From Sphingobacterium rhinopitheci (GTDB taxonomy: Bacteria > Bacteroidota > Bacteroidia > Sphingobacteriales > Sphingobacteriaceae), in assembly GCF_022627575.1 (NCBI RefSeq), contig NZ_JADEYQ010000019.1, forward strand, positions 1 through 43,113: DNA of 43,113 bases, given 5' to 3'. This document shows positions 16,338-24,132 of this stretch, in pieces. The notes below the pieces were generated by a model. It was not told the DNA's origin, did not search any database, and saw only the letters and a list, made by a program, of their open reading frames with translations. The translations under genes and the position numbers were made by a program. Each line of letters opens with the position of its first letter. The first letter of the stretch is position 1.

Positions 16338-17135
16338 ATGAAAAATATAAAATCAATATTACTACTTACTATATTATTTTTAGTTATTAATGCGAGCAGC
16401 GGCTTGGCACAGTATGCTTACTTTCCTTATGAAGGGAAGATATCATATGATAAAACTGTGTTTATGCAAAATAAACTCAAGCGATATGCTAGTTATTCCA
16501 AAGAGGAAAATTCAAAAAGATTTTTTGAACAAATAGTAGCCACTAGTCCTGAAAGTATAGTACTAAAAAAGTCACTCAGTTTCAAAGGTAACGAACTCCG
16601 CTTTGAGCAGGTGAAGCAGGAATTTCCGGACAATTATGCTATGCTAATGCAGATGGGAATTTTAGAGTCAGATGGTAGTACCTATCAAAATATGAATGCT
16701 AAAGAGTCAAAATCTTTATTTGCATTAGGTGGCCAAGATATATTAATAACCGATTCGTTATTGAGTATAAAATGGAAAATAACAGATGAGTACCGCAATA
16801 TAGCTGGTTATAACTGTAGAAGAGCCAATGGAATAGCATTAGACTCCGTATATGTAGTAGCTTTTTATACCGATGAAATTCCTGTTTCTGGTGGGCCTGC
16901 ATCTTTTAGAGGTCTCCCAGGGATGATCCTTGGTGTAGCAGTACCGGAGTTGCACTTTAATATGTTTGCTACGCAGGTAGATTTAACGCCCGTGCCTTAT
17001 GTTGATCCTAATTTGACAAAGAAAAAGATTAAACCCATGACACGTAAAGGGATTTATGATCAATTGAATTCTACGCTTGGTGGGATGCTAGGCGACAAAG
17101 TGTTTAACCTACTGATGGCTGAATACTTCCTCTAA
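16338..17135 (+). CDS. GLPGLI family protein, copy 1
   Basis: A 265-aa secreted protein of the GLPGLI family (TIGR01200), named after the motif seen here as RGLPGMILG. The ATG at 16338 is chosen over an upstream TTG because it starts the signal peptide (MKNIKSILLLTILFLVINAS, cleaved near GLAQ). The mature protein starts AQYAYFPYEGKISYDK. A strongly conserved central block reads KWKITDEYRNIAGYNCRRANG with one Cys. The family has no established function and is confined largely to Bacteroidota. It starts 6 nt after the upstream OMP stop, so they are cotranscribed, and a terminator follows. The paralogue is 35345-36136. Confidence 0.87.
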   Translation: MKNIKSILLLTILFLVINASSGLAQYAYFPYEGKISYDKTVFMQNKLKRYASYSKEENSKRFFEQIVATSPESIVLKKSLSFKGNELRFEQVKQEFPDNYAMLMQMGILESDGSTYQNMNAKESKSLFALGGQDILITDSLLSIKWKITDEYRNIAGYNCRRANGIALDSVYVVAFYTDEIPVSGGPASFRGLPGMILGVAVPELHFNMFATQVDLTPVPYVDPNLTKKKIKPMTRKGIYDQLNSTLGGMLGDKVFNLLMAEYFL

Positions 17136-17156
17136 GGGGATTAAGAACAGCAATAT

Positions 17157-17190
17157 AAAAAAGGGAGCTTAATATTAAGCTCCCTTTTTT
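17157..17190. terminator. Bidirectional terminator between copy-1 cassette and H1-like gene
   Basis: A perfect palindrome of 34 bases centred at 17173/17174, with a GGGAGCTT core and A6/T6 ends. It lies about 20 nt beyond each of the two convergent stop codons, and both strands carry a T-run. Confidence 0.85.
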
Positions 17191-17210
17191 ATTCTTCAGA
17201 AGAAAAATGA

Positions 17211-17390
17211 CTATTTACCTTCGTTTTTCTTAGCTGTAATTTCGTTACGGATATCTTGTGCTAAAGTTTTAATGTCTTGTAAACCTTTACGTACACGAGT
17301 ACCCGCTGCCGAATTAGCATTGTTGTAAAATTTGTCAGCGTCAGCTTCAATAGAAGCAACTAATTCTTTTAATTTAGTGTAGTTTTCCAT
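17211..17390 (-). CDS. Histone H1-like nucleoid protein (Hc1 family)
   Basis: This 59-aa ORF translates as MENYTKLKELVASIEADADK..., continuing FYNNANSAAGTRVRKGLQD and ending NEITAKKNEGK. Length, the helix pattern, the GTRVRKGLQD block and the lysine-rich tail match the small histone H1-like proteins of Bacteroidota (Hc1-like family), thought to bind DNA and help compact the nucleoid. The composition is mixed-charge rather than extremely basic. It is monocistronic and ends at the palindromic terminator at 17157-17190. Confident as a gene and fair as to family; DNA binding is inferred. Confidence 0.8.
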   Translation of the reverse strand: MENYTKLKELVASIEADADKFYNNANSAAGTRVRKGLQDIKTLAQDIRNEITAKKNEGK

Positions 17391-17467
17391 TTCTATTAAT
17401 ATAATTTAGTTTCTATTATTTACTAAGATGTAATAAATATACAAAAACTAAAAATGAAATATTAAAT

Positions 17468-17501
17468 AAAATGCACTTTTTTACACAAAAAAGTACATTT
17501 T
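17468..17501 (-). terminator. Possible terminator after the S46 peptidase gene
   Basis: Arms 17468-17482 and 17487-17501 pair over 15 bp with one mismatch and a 4-nt loop. The stem is A/T-rich, so it is weaker than the others, but it sits 8 nt past the peptidase stop codon. Confidence 0.5.
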
Positions 17502-17508
17502 ATCATGT

Positions 17509-19647
17509 TTACTCTACAATTGTTAGCTCGTCAATGATGTTTTGTGCACCTGCAAATTTATCTATGATAAATAAAACGTATCTAATGTCAACAGAAATAG
17601 TACGTTGTAGCTTTGGATCAAAGATAACATCCCCCGCCATCGCTTCTATGTTTCCATCAAATGCAATACCTACTAATTCACCTTTCGCATTCAATACTGG
17701 CGATCCCGAATTACCACCTGTGATATCTTGATCACTCAAGAAGTTGACAGGCATATAACCATTTTTATCCGCATATCTACCGTAATCTTTTTTCTCATTA
17801 AGTTCGATTAATCGTGGTGATATATCAAATTCGTCATCATTTGGTTTGTACTTTGCTATAGTACCATCTAATGTTGTGTAGTTGTTGATTTTAGCATCAT
17901 TGCGTGCATCTTTTGGTAAAGCGCGAACCTTACCGTACGTAAGACGTAAAGTGCTATTTGCATCAGGATAGTATTTTCCATTTGGATTCATCGCTAAGAA
18001 ACCAGCGATATATTTGCGATGTGCTGCTTGAAATTTTTCCTCCGCTAAATCTTGTTCTGCTGTACGCTCACGATATTTGTTCATCAATGAAGATGATATC
18101 TTGTATAATGGGTCTTCGTCTATCTGCTCAGCATTAGGATTAGTTAAAAATGCTTCTAATTTATTTTTAGAGGCAAAAATACTGTTGTCAAAAGCATTTT
18201 GAACCGTTGGGCCAAACGTATTATTGTTTTGCTTAGCTAATTCAGCAATATAAGGTGCTATTTGACCTGCTTTAGTACTGTATAGATTTAACTCGTCAGC
18301 TAATACATCTACTTCCAATGGAAGATATAGCTTCTCATAGTTGTCAGCAATGAATGTTTCTAAGCGAGGTTTTAATTCTGAACGCTTAGCTTCATTAGCT
18401 TCAGCATATTGCTTTAATGCATTACCTAATGTAGCAGGTAAAGAACCGAATGTCGATGAGCGAACAAGTCCTGTCAAGTAATTATCATGACGTGCTTTTA
18501 GGTTTGTTGCATCGTAGTATTCGTTGATGGTTTTTATGACATCACCATATTGCTCTTTATTTTCTTTTTTGTTCGCCCATTTATTCAGTTTGTCTTCGGT
18601 TTTACGTTTTGAAGCTGATGTTTTATGTTTGGTAAGGGCATCAATCATTCCTTGACGATTTTTCCAATAGTTGGCAACACCTGAATATTTAGAAGCATAA
18701 TTGATATTCACACTTTGGTCTTTATCCATATGTTTCTTCATGGCATCCATACCTGTTTTTGAAGCCTCCACCCATGCTGGGTAAGCAAAATTTACATTTT
18801 GATCAATTCCGGCAGCAGGCATCCAACGGTTGGTACGTCCAGGATATCCTAATATCATTGAGAAATCTCCTTCCTTAACGCCTTTCAAACTGATAGGTAA
18901 GTAGTATTTCGTTTTTAAAGGTACATTTTCTTTTGAATAAGGGGCAGGGTTACCATTTTTGTCCGCATATATACGGAAAATAGCAAAATCTCCTGTATGT
19001 CTAGGCCATTCCCAATTGTCTGTATCACCGCCAAATTTACCTATGCTATTTGGTGGAGTACCTACCAATCTAACATCTGTGTAATCTTCATATACGAAGT
19101 AGTAAAATTCATTTCCGTTGTAGAAAGAACGTACATTAACAATATATTTGCCATTTTCGGAGTTTTCTTTCTCGATTTTAGCAATTTCTTGTTGAATAAT
19201 TGTATTACGTTCTTTTTCGGACATCTTATCATTTACAAGACTTAAGATACGCTTAGAAACATCATCCATACGTACAAAGAAACGTACATATAGAGATTTT
19301 GGCTTTAATTCTTGGCTGAAATTTTTTGCCCAAAAACCATCTTTTAGATAATCATGCTCTTTAGTAGATAATTCTGCAATAGCACCATATCCACAGTGGT
19401 GGTTTGTAAATACTAAACCTTTACCTGATACGATTTCCGCAGTACAACCGCCATTGAATTGTACGATTGCATCTTTTAAGCTAGAGTTATTAATGCTGTA
19501 TATCTCCTCAGCGGTCAATTTCAATCCCTTTTTCTGCATGTCAGCCTCATTAAGACGCTTCAAATGCATTAAGAACCACATCCCTTCGTCTGCCATTGCT
19601 GAAAAGCCAACAACGCAAAACGTTAATAATGCTATTAATTTCTTCAT
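17509..19647 (-). CDS. S46 family dipeptidyl-peptidase (DPP7-like)
   Basis: A 712-aa exported serine exopeptidase that removes dipeptides from oligopeptide N-termini in the periplasm. The signal peptide is MKKLIALLTFCVVGFSAMA and the mature start is DEGMW, typical of S46. The catalytic triad is visible: His in VFTNHHCGYGA (about 83-84), Asp in GGDTDNWEWPRHTGDF, and Ser in TGGNSGSPVLN. The substrate-specificity position after the Ser motif reads AFDGN. From memory of the family, Gly there marks DPP7 (hydrophobic P1) and Arg marks DPP11 (acidic P1), so this is more likely DPP7-like. Length agrees with the family (about 700-720). Monocistronic. Confidence 0.92.
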   Translation of the reverse strand: MKKLIALLTFCVVGFSAMADEGMWFLMHLKRLNEADMQKKGLKLTAEEIYSINNSSLKDAIVQFNGGCTAEIVSGKGLVFTNHHCGYGAIAELSTKEHDYLKDGFWAKNFSQELKPKSLYVRFFVRMDDVSKRILSLVNDKMSEKERNTIIQQEIAKIEKENSENGKYIVNVRSFYNGNEFYYFVYEDYTDVRLVGTPPNSIGKFGGDTDNWEWPRHTGDFAIFRIYADKNGNPAPYSKENVPLKTKYYLPISLKGVKEGDFSMILGYPGRTNRWMPAAGIDQNVNFAYPAWVEASKTGMDAMKKHMDKDQSVNINYASKYSGVANYWKNRQGMIDALTKHKTSASKRKTEDKLNKWANKKENKEQYGDVIKTINEYYDATNLKARHDNYLTGLVRSSTFGSLPATLGNALKQYAEANEAKRSELKPRLETFIADNYEKLYLPLEVDVLADELNLYSTKAGQIAPYIAELAKQNNNTFGPTVQNAFDNSIFASKNKLEAFLTNPNAEQIDEDPLYKISSSLMNKYRERTAEQDLAEEKFQAAHRKYIAGFLAMNPNGKYYPDANSTLRLTYGKVRALPKDARNDAKINNYTTLDGTIAKYKPNDDEFDISPRLIELNEKKDYGRYADKNGYMPVNFLSDQDITGGNSGSPVLNAKGELVGIAFDGNIEAMAGDVIFDPKLQRTISVDIRYVLFIIDKFAGAQNIIDELTIVE

Positions 19648-19764
19648 TCTAAATTATTTTAATTCAATAACAAAAATGCTTCAAATCTATGGTAAAACAA
19701 AATTTTGACTTAGATAGTTTAAAATGCTTGACATTCTTTGGACATAATAAGTGTAAGTTTTAGT

Positions 19765-19772
19765 TATCTTTG
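19765..19772 (+). promoter_or_regulatory. -7 box TATCTTTG abutting the helicase start codon
   Basis: An exact TAnnTTTG ends 4 nt before the ATG at 19777, so the mRNA would begin at or beside the start codon. A TTTG at 19737-19740 lies 24 nt upstream of the box, a little beyond the usual spacing. Confidence 0.5.
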
Positions 19773-19776
19773 CAAG

Positions 19777-21141
19777 ATGCAAGTATCATTCGAAGATTTT
19801 AAATTCAACAAGCAATTATTAACGGCTATTGCTGAAGCAGGCTATGATAAGCCTACTGAGATTCAGCAAAAAGCTATCGTTCCTATTTTATCAGGTCAGG
19901 ATGTGATGGGGATAGCCCAAACAGGAACAGGTAAAACAGCGGCATTTGTATTACCATTGTTGATGAATCTTAAATATGCTCAAGGTGACGATCCGCGTGC
20001 ACTTATTTTGAGCCCTACGCGTGAGTTAGCGATGCAGATTGAAGAACATATCCGTATGTTTTCTACGTATTTGGATATACGTACGGTATTATTATATGGA
20101 GGTTTGGGTCCGAAGACACAAAAAGAACAGCTTGCAAAAGGCTGTGATATTATTGTCGCTACGCCCGGTCGTTTTTTAGATTTATATCTAGCAGGAGATA
20201 TTGTGACGAAGTCACTGAAAGTATTGGTGATGGACGAAGCGGATAAGATGATGGATATGGGCTTTATTAGTAAAATCCACCGTATATTAGAAGTCGTTCC
20301 TCGCAAACGCCAAAATCTTTTGTTCTCTGCTACGATGAGCGAATTGGTACGTAAGATATCAGGTGATTTTTTAGCTTTTCCGACGATTGTAGAAGTTACA
20401 GAACAAGCTACACCAGCTAAGAATGTTACCCAACAAGTATATGTAGTGCCCAATCTAAAAACCAAGATTAATATGCTACAGCATTTGTTTAAAGATGAGG
20501 AAGCTTTCAATCGTGTCATCATCTTCTGTAAAACAAAAGAAGTAGCAGATAATGTATTTGGTTTTATCACGCGTAAGTTTGGAGAAGAGAATGCACGTGT
20601 TATTCATGCCAACAAAGGACAGAATACACGTATCAATTCTATTAATTCTTTCAAATCTGGGGAGATTCGCTTTTTAGTTGCGACAGATGTTGCGGCACGT
20701 GGTTTGGATGTTTCTAATGTAAGCCATGTAATCAACTTTGATGTTCCTATCGTTATTGAAGATTATGTACACCGTATTGGTCGTACAGGAAGGGCTTTCA
20801 ATGACGGTGTTTCTATTACTTTCGCTAACGAATCAGAGGTGTATTACCTTAAGAAAATTGAGAAATTAATAAGACAGTCTATTCCTGTATATGAGTTGCC
20901 AGAGGAGGTCTTTGTGGAGAAAACTCCATATGAAGAACGTCAGGCAATAGCGCGTGAGATTGATAATCAAAAGAAAAAGGATAATCCCGATTATCAAGGA
21001 GCTTTTCATGAGAAAAAGCATGCTGCCAAGATTGAAGAAACTCAACGTCTTAAAGCGAAGAAAGCGGCAGGTAAAGTCAAGAAGATGGGCGTCAATAAGG
21101 CTGGATTTAAGAAAAAAGGTAAAAAGTTTAAAAACTCTTAA
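19777..21141 (+). CDS. DEAD-box ATP-dependent RNA helicase (RhlE-like)
   Basis: A 454-aa RNA helicase that unwinds RNA duplexes with ATP. All motifs are intact: Q motif KPTEIQQKAI (25-34), Walker A AQTGTGKT (47-54), PTRELAMQ, TPGR, DEAD (153-156), SAT (184-186), ATDVAARGLD and HRIGRTGR (332-339). The last 60 residues are very basic (KKAAGKVKKMG, KKKGKKFKNS), as in RhlE/CsdA-type helicases acting in ribosome assembly or cold response; the exact role is not determinable. Start: ATG at 19777 (MQVSFEDFKF). A TTG at 19738 lies upstream of the -7 box and is rejected. It heads a four-gene operon, with the next gene after 2 nt. Confidence 0.95.
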   Translation: MQVSFEDFKFNKQLLTAIAEAGYDKPTEIQQKAIVPILSGQDVMGIAQTGTGKTAAFVLPLLMNLKYAQGDDPRALILSPTRELAMQIEEHIRMFSTYLDIRTVLLYGGLGPKTQKEQLAKGCDIIVATPGRFLDLYLAGDIVTKSLKVLVMDEADKMMDMGFISKIHRILEVVPRKRQNLLFSATMSELVRKISGDFLAFPTIVEVTEQATPAKNVTQQVYVVPNLKTKINMLQHLFKDEEAFNRVIIFCKTKEVADNVFGFITRKFGEENARVIHANKGQNTRINSINSFKSGEIRFLVATDVAARGLDVSNVSHVINFDVPIVIEDYVHRIGRTGRAFNDGVSITFANESEVYYLKKIEKLIRQSIPVYELPEEVFVEKTPYEERQAIAREIDNQKKKDNPDYQGAFHEKKHAAKIEETQRLKAKKAAGKVKKMGVNKAGFKKKGKKFKNS

Positions 21142-21143
21142 TC

Positions 21144-21383
21144 ATGAAACTTACCCCGTTGAATATCACCTTGGCAGTTATATTGGTATGGCTGCTGTCC
21201 GAATGGAAGATGGATCAAGAGATGATCTTCTCCTGGGGTTGGTTAGTTTTGCTATTGGTCATCTTATCATTGGTGGATTTAGCATTTCGCATTATTTTTA
21301 AAGAATTGAAAAAAATATGGTTCTTAGAGATAGGATTTATTCTTATCGTAGGAATAGTAATGATAATATTGAAAATACAATAA
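21144..21383 (+). CDS. Small hydrophobic membrane protein
   Basis: An unrecognised 79-aa protein, almost entirely hydrophobic, with probably three membrane segments (about 5-20, 30-50 and 58-77) and a short basic/acidic loop (FKELKK) between the last two. It sits 2 nt after the helicase stop, and its TAA overlaps the gldC ATG (TAATG). This tight packing on both sides is the best evidence that it is a real gene. No functional claim is possible. Confidence 0.7.
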   Translation: MKLTPLNITLAVILVWLLSEWKMDQEMIFSWGWLVLLLVILSLVDLAFRIIFKELKKIWFLEIGFILIVGIVMIILKIQ

Positions 21384-21730
21384 TGAAAAAAGCAGAAATA
21401 AAATTGAATGTAGAGCTGGACGATAATAACGTTCCAGAGAATATCATGTGGTCTTCTACAGATGGTCAATCATCTGATACTTTACCTGCAAAGGCTATGT
21501 TTTTGGCCCTTTGGGATGCACAGTACAAAAATTCTATGCGTATCGATCTATGGACCAAAGATATGCCATATGATGAAATGAAGCGTTTTTTCTATGAAAC
21601 GTTACAGACATTAGGCGATTCATTTTTAAGATCTTCAGGTGGTGATCCTATGGCAGAAAATGTAATCGGTGATTTGCGTGATTATTGTGCGCATTTTGCA
21701 GATAAAATGGAAGTGTTAGAGCAACAATAA
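21383..21730 (+). CDS. gldC: Gliding motility-associated protein GldC
   Basis: A 115-aa cytoplasmic protein with GldC-like features: start MKKAEIKLNVELDDNNVPENI, then W(S)STDG, a central KAMFLALWDAQ, the signature RIDLWTKDMPYDEMKRFFYETL, and an acidic amphipathic C-terminus. In Flavobacterium johnsoniae GldC is an accessory protein of gliding, but homologues occur in non-gliding Bacteroidota, so motility is not implied. ATG at 21383 is used because it overlaps the preceding stop; an upstream in-frame ATG at 21317 lies inside the previous gene. EVE-domain gene follows after 8 nt. Confidence 0.9.
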   Translation: MKKAEIKLNVELDDNNVPENIMWSSTDGQSSDTLPAKAMFLALWDAQYKNSMRIDLWTKDMPYDEMKRFFYETLQTLGDSFLRSSGGDPMAENVIGDLRDYCAHFADKMEVLEQQ

Positions 21731-21738
21731 TTTTAAGT

Positions 21739-22146
21739 ATGAATTATTTCTTAGTCAAATCAGAACCTTTCAAATATAGTTGGGAGCAGTTTAATAAAGA
21801 CGGCCAGACATTTTGGGATGGTGTACGCAATTATCAAGCTCGTAATAATTTGAAAGCAATGAAGGAAGGTGATTTAGTGCTTTTCTATCATAGCAATGAA
21901 GGTAAAGAAGTAGTGGGGGTGGCTAAAGTAGTAAAGGAATATTATCAAGATCCTACTACTGATGATACAAAATGGGTAGTGGTAGATTTATCTCCCGTCG
22001 AGACCTTCAAAAAACCTGTTACTTTAGAGATGGTTAAGGCGGATGAATTTTTACAAAATATAGCGTTAGTTCGTCAAGGTAGATTATCTGTGATGCCACT
22101 CAAAGCAGAAGAATTTGATCGTATTGTAGAATTAGGAAATTCTTAA
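21739..22146 (+). CDS. EVE domain-containing protein
   Basis: A 135-aa single-domain EVE protein (PUA-like fold). Marks are the start MNYFLVKSEPFKYSWEQF, WDGVRNYQARNNLKAM around residues 30-45, GDLVLFYHSN and GVAKVVKEYY. The fold recognises modified bases in DNA or RNA; free-standing EVE proteins are proposed to bind modified nucleic acid, but function here is unproven. It is the last gene of the helicase-gldC operon, 8 nt after gldC, followed by a very long perfect hairpin. Confidence 0.92.
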   Translation: MNYFLVKSEPFKYSWEQFNKDGQTFWDGVRNYQARNNLKAMKEGDLVLFYHSNEGKEVVGVAKVVKEYYQDPTTDDTKWVVVDLSPVETFKKPVTLEMVKADEFLQNIALVRQGRLSVMPLKAEEFDRIVELGNS

Positions 22147-22166
22147 TCGCGCTATCAAAGATACGG

Positions 22167-22224
22167 AATACCCAAAAAATAAAAACCTGATTGATTACAA
22201 TCAGGTTTTTATTTTTTGGGTATT
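22167..22224. terminator. Perfect 27-bp hairpin terminator between convergent operons
   Basis: Arms 22167-22193 and 22198-22224 are exactly complementary with a 4-nt loop. The GC core is CCTGATTG and the outer part is A/T rich with T runs on both strands. It separates the EVE gene and the SusD gene, which converge, and should terminate both. Confidence 0.85.
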
Positions 22225-22229
22225 ATTGC

Positions 22230-24113
22230 TTAGTTTAATGGTATACCATAATACGGTCTAAAAGCATCATTAGATTGATAGAAATAGAATGTTGTAGGAT
22301 TGGTAAATGGATTATTGTAATACAATAATGCACGATTTGCATTCAATTCTGCTTGATTCCATCCTGGTGTCCATCCAACAAATACGCCATCCATATTGAT
22401 TAGGTGTTGGTAACGTTCATTATTGTTACCCAGATAAGCACGGTGAATACCTACTTCTAGACGTTTGGCGTCAAAGTAGTTAATCCCTTCACCCCAAAAT
22501 TCAATACCTTTTTGGAAGATATACTCATCTAAGAAACTCGTAGCATCTGTAGCTGTACATGTATAGCTGCTATTACGTGTTTTTACAATATTTTCTAGAG
22601 CAGATTTTGCAGCACCAATTCCTTTTGTATGAAGGGCAGCTTCTGCTTTTAAGAAATGCATCTCCTCCACACGCATTGCTGGATAATCGGTCGCTCCACC
22701 GATAGCATATGTTGTGTTATTACCATTATAAGGTCTGAATTTGATATTTACATATAACCATGGCCATCCCGTAAATCCATTCCCTTTATTGATGCGTGAA
22801 CGAATAAAAGCAGGATTACTGTTTAATTGATATTGGTAATTACTGTTACCTACGCCTGAATATTCTTTATTCCAGTCTTGCTCATTTGTACTTTGGTTGT
22901 TGTTGGTATTTTGCCATTTGTTATTTATCAAATTACCATTAACATCTTTTTCTATTAAATAAGGGGCTCCAGCAACTTGATTTTTTGACTCATAAAAGAA
23001 GTTTGGTGCTAACCAAGATTTTTTTCTAAAATCATCATCTGAAAGACGCTCATACCATTTGCGGTCCAATGAACGACCAACACGCCAGCCGTACACCGAA
23101 AATTCAGTCTCAGTACCAAAGATCATTGAAAATACAAAGGATCCTTCACTTGCAGCAGCCGTATTTCCTTGTGATATGGAAGTTGCTAATAACCATGAAT
23201 TTTGGGAGTTGCGGTTATTAAAACCTGTCTTAGGATCTGTCCATTCTGTTTCCGTCAGTGGAGTAGCACCCGAAGTACTGATTGCTTTATCTGAATATTC
23301 TTCTACTTTTTGCCAATAGGCATTTTCATCTTTATAGGTAGCTGAGGTTTTTACACGTGAAGCGATATTTGCATAAGCACGTGCATAAAGACCATAAACA
23401 ACAGCTAGGTTTGGTTGTGTCTTGTCGGTACGTGTGTAACCGTCCAAGTATTTTTCTGCGGCTTTAAGGTCACTAAAGATAAGATCATATACTGCATCAA
23501 CTGTTGCGCGAGGATTGTTTGTTGCTTCCTCTGAGGTAGTATTTTCAGTAACAATAGGAACACCCAAGTTTTCTAAATTATTTTCCGGCGTAGTATAAGT
23601 ATATCTTTTATCTGTAGGTTTTTTGTACTCCATGATTTGTACCAAATCCATATAATACAATGCTCTATAAGCATAACTTATACCTAAGTAACCCTTTTTC
23701 GTGTCATCAATATTATCATCAGTGCCGATTAATTTAATGATGTCATTTACATTTTTGATGTATGCATAATATAGGTAAGAAGGGTATAGTCCGCGGTTGG
23801 ATCCTGTAGAAGGGATATTTCCATTCGAATAAGCTCCCATAGTATTATATCCATTGGCTCCCGAACATACCATTTGGGTAGTACCATGTTCTAACATAGC
23901 ACGCATACTTCCATAAGAAATCATCTCTAAACCACCATCTGAATTTTGGTAGCCTGCCATCGATGAATAGATAGAGTTTACTAATCCTTTTATAGCGCTA
24001 GGTGAATCCTGGATCTGAGAATCTAATACAAATTCTGTCGGTAGTGTTTCTTTAATACAACTACTTAAGCTTAATAAAGATCCTGCTAATAAATATATAT
24101 AACGTTTTTTCAT
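22230..24113 (-). CDS. RagB/SusD family nutrient-uptake lipoprotein
   Basis: SusD-type proteins sit on the cell surface, bind a nutrient (usually a glycan, sometimes a peptide) and form the lid of the SusC channel. From the ATG at 24113 the protein has 627 aa with a lipoprotein signal, MKKRYIYLLAGSLLSLSSC, acylated Cys19. An alternate ATG at 24146 would begin inside the end of susC. Features include the N-terminal SusD-like TPR region (GYLGISYAYRALYYMDLVQIME), and the C-terminal RxxEMHFLKAEAALH and FDAKRLEVG pieces typical of SusD. It begins 19 nt after the susC stop. No glycosidase or peptidase is adjacent to suggest the ligand. Confidence 0.93.
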   Translation of the reverse strand: MKKRYIYLLAGSLLSLSSCIKETLPTEFVLDSQIQDSPSAIKGLVNSIYSSMAGYQNSDGGLEMISYGSMRAMLEHGTTQMVCSGANGYNTMGAYSNGNIPSTGSNRGLYPSYLYYAYIKNVNDIIKLIGTDDNIDDTKKGYLGISYAYRALYYMDLVQIMEYKKPTDKRYTYTTPENNLENLGVPIVTENTTSEEATNNPRATVDAVYDLIFSDLKAAEKYLDGYTRTDKTQPNLAVVYGLYARAYANIASRVKTSATYKDENAYWQKVEEYSDKAISTSGATPLTETEWTDPKTGFNNRNSQNSWLLATSISQGNTAAASEGSFVFSMIFGTETEFSVYGWRVGRSLDRKWYERLSDDDFRKKSWLAPNFFYESKNQVAGAPYLIEKDVNGNLINNKWQNTNNNQSTNEQDWNKEYSGVGNSNYQYQLNSNPAFIRSRINKGNGFTGWPWLYVNIKFRPYNGNNTTYAIGGATDYPAMRVEEMHFLKAEAALHTKGIGAAKSALENIVKTRNSSYTCTATDATSFLDEYIFQKGIEFWGEGINYFDAKRLEVGIHRAYLGNNNERYQHLINMDGVFVGWTPGWNQAELNANRALLYYNNPFTNPTTFYFYQSNDAFRPYYGIPLN

Positions 24114-24132
24114 TTTGTATTTATTGTAATAA

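Noticed and set aside
19738..19776. TTG-initiated extension of the helicase
   Set aside because: It lies upstream of and across the -7 box, and the Q-motif helicases normally begin close to SFEDF; the ATG at 19777 is used.
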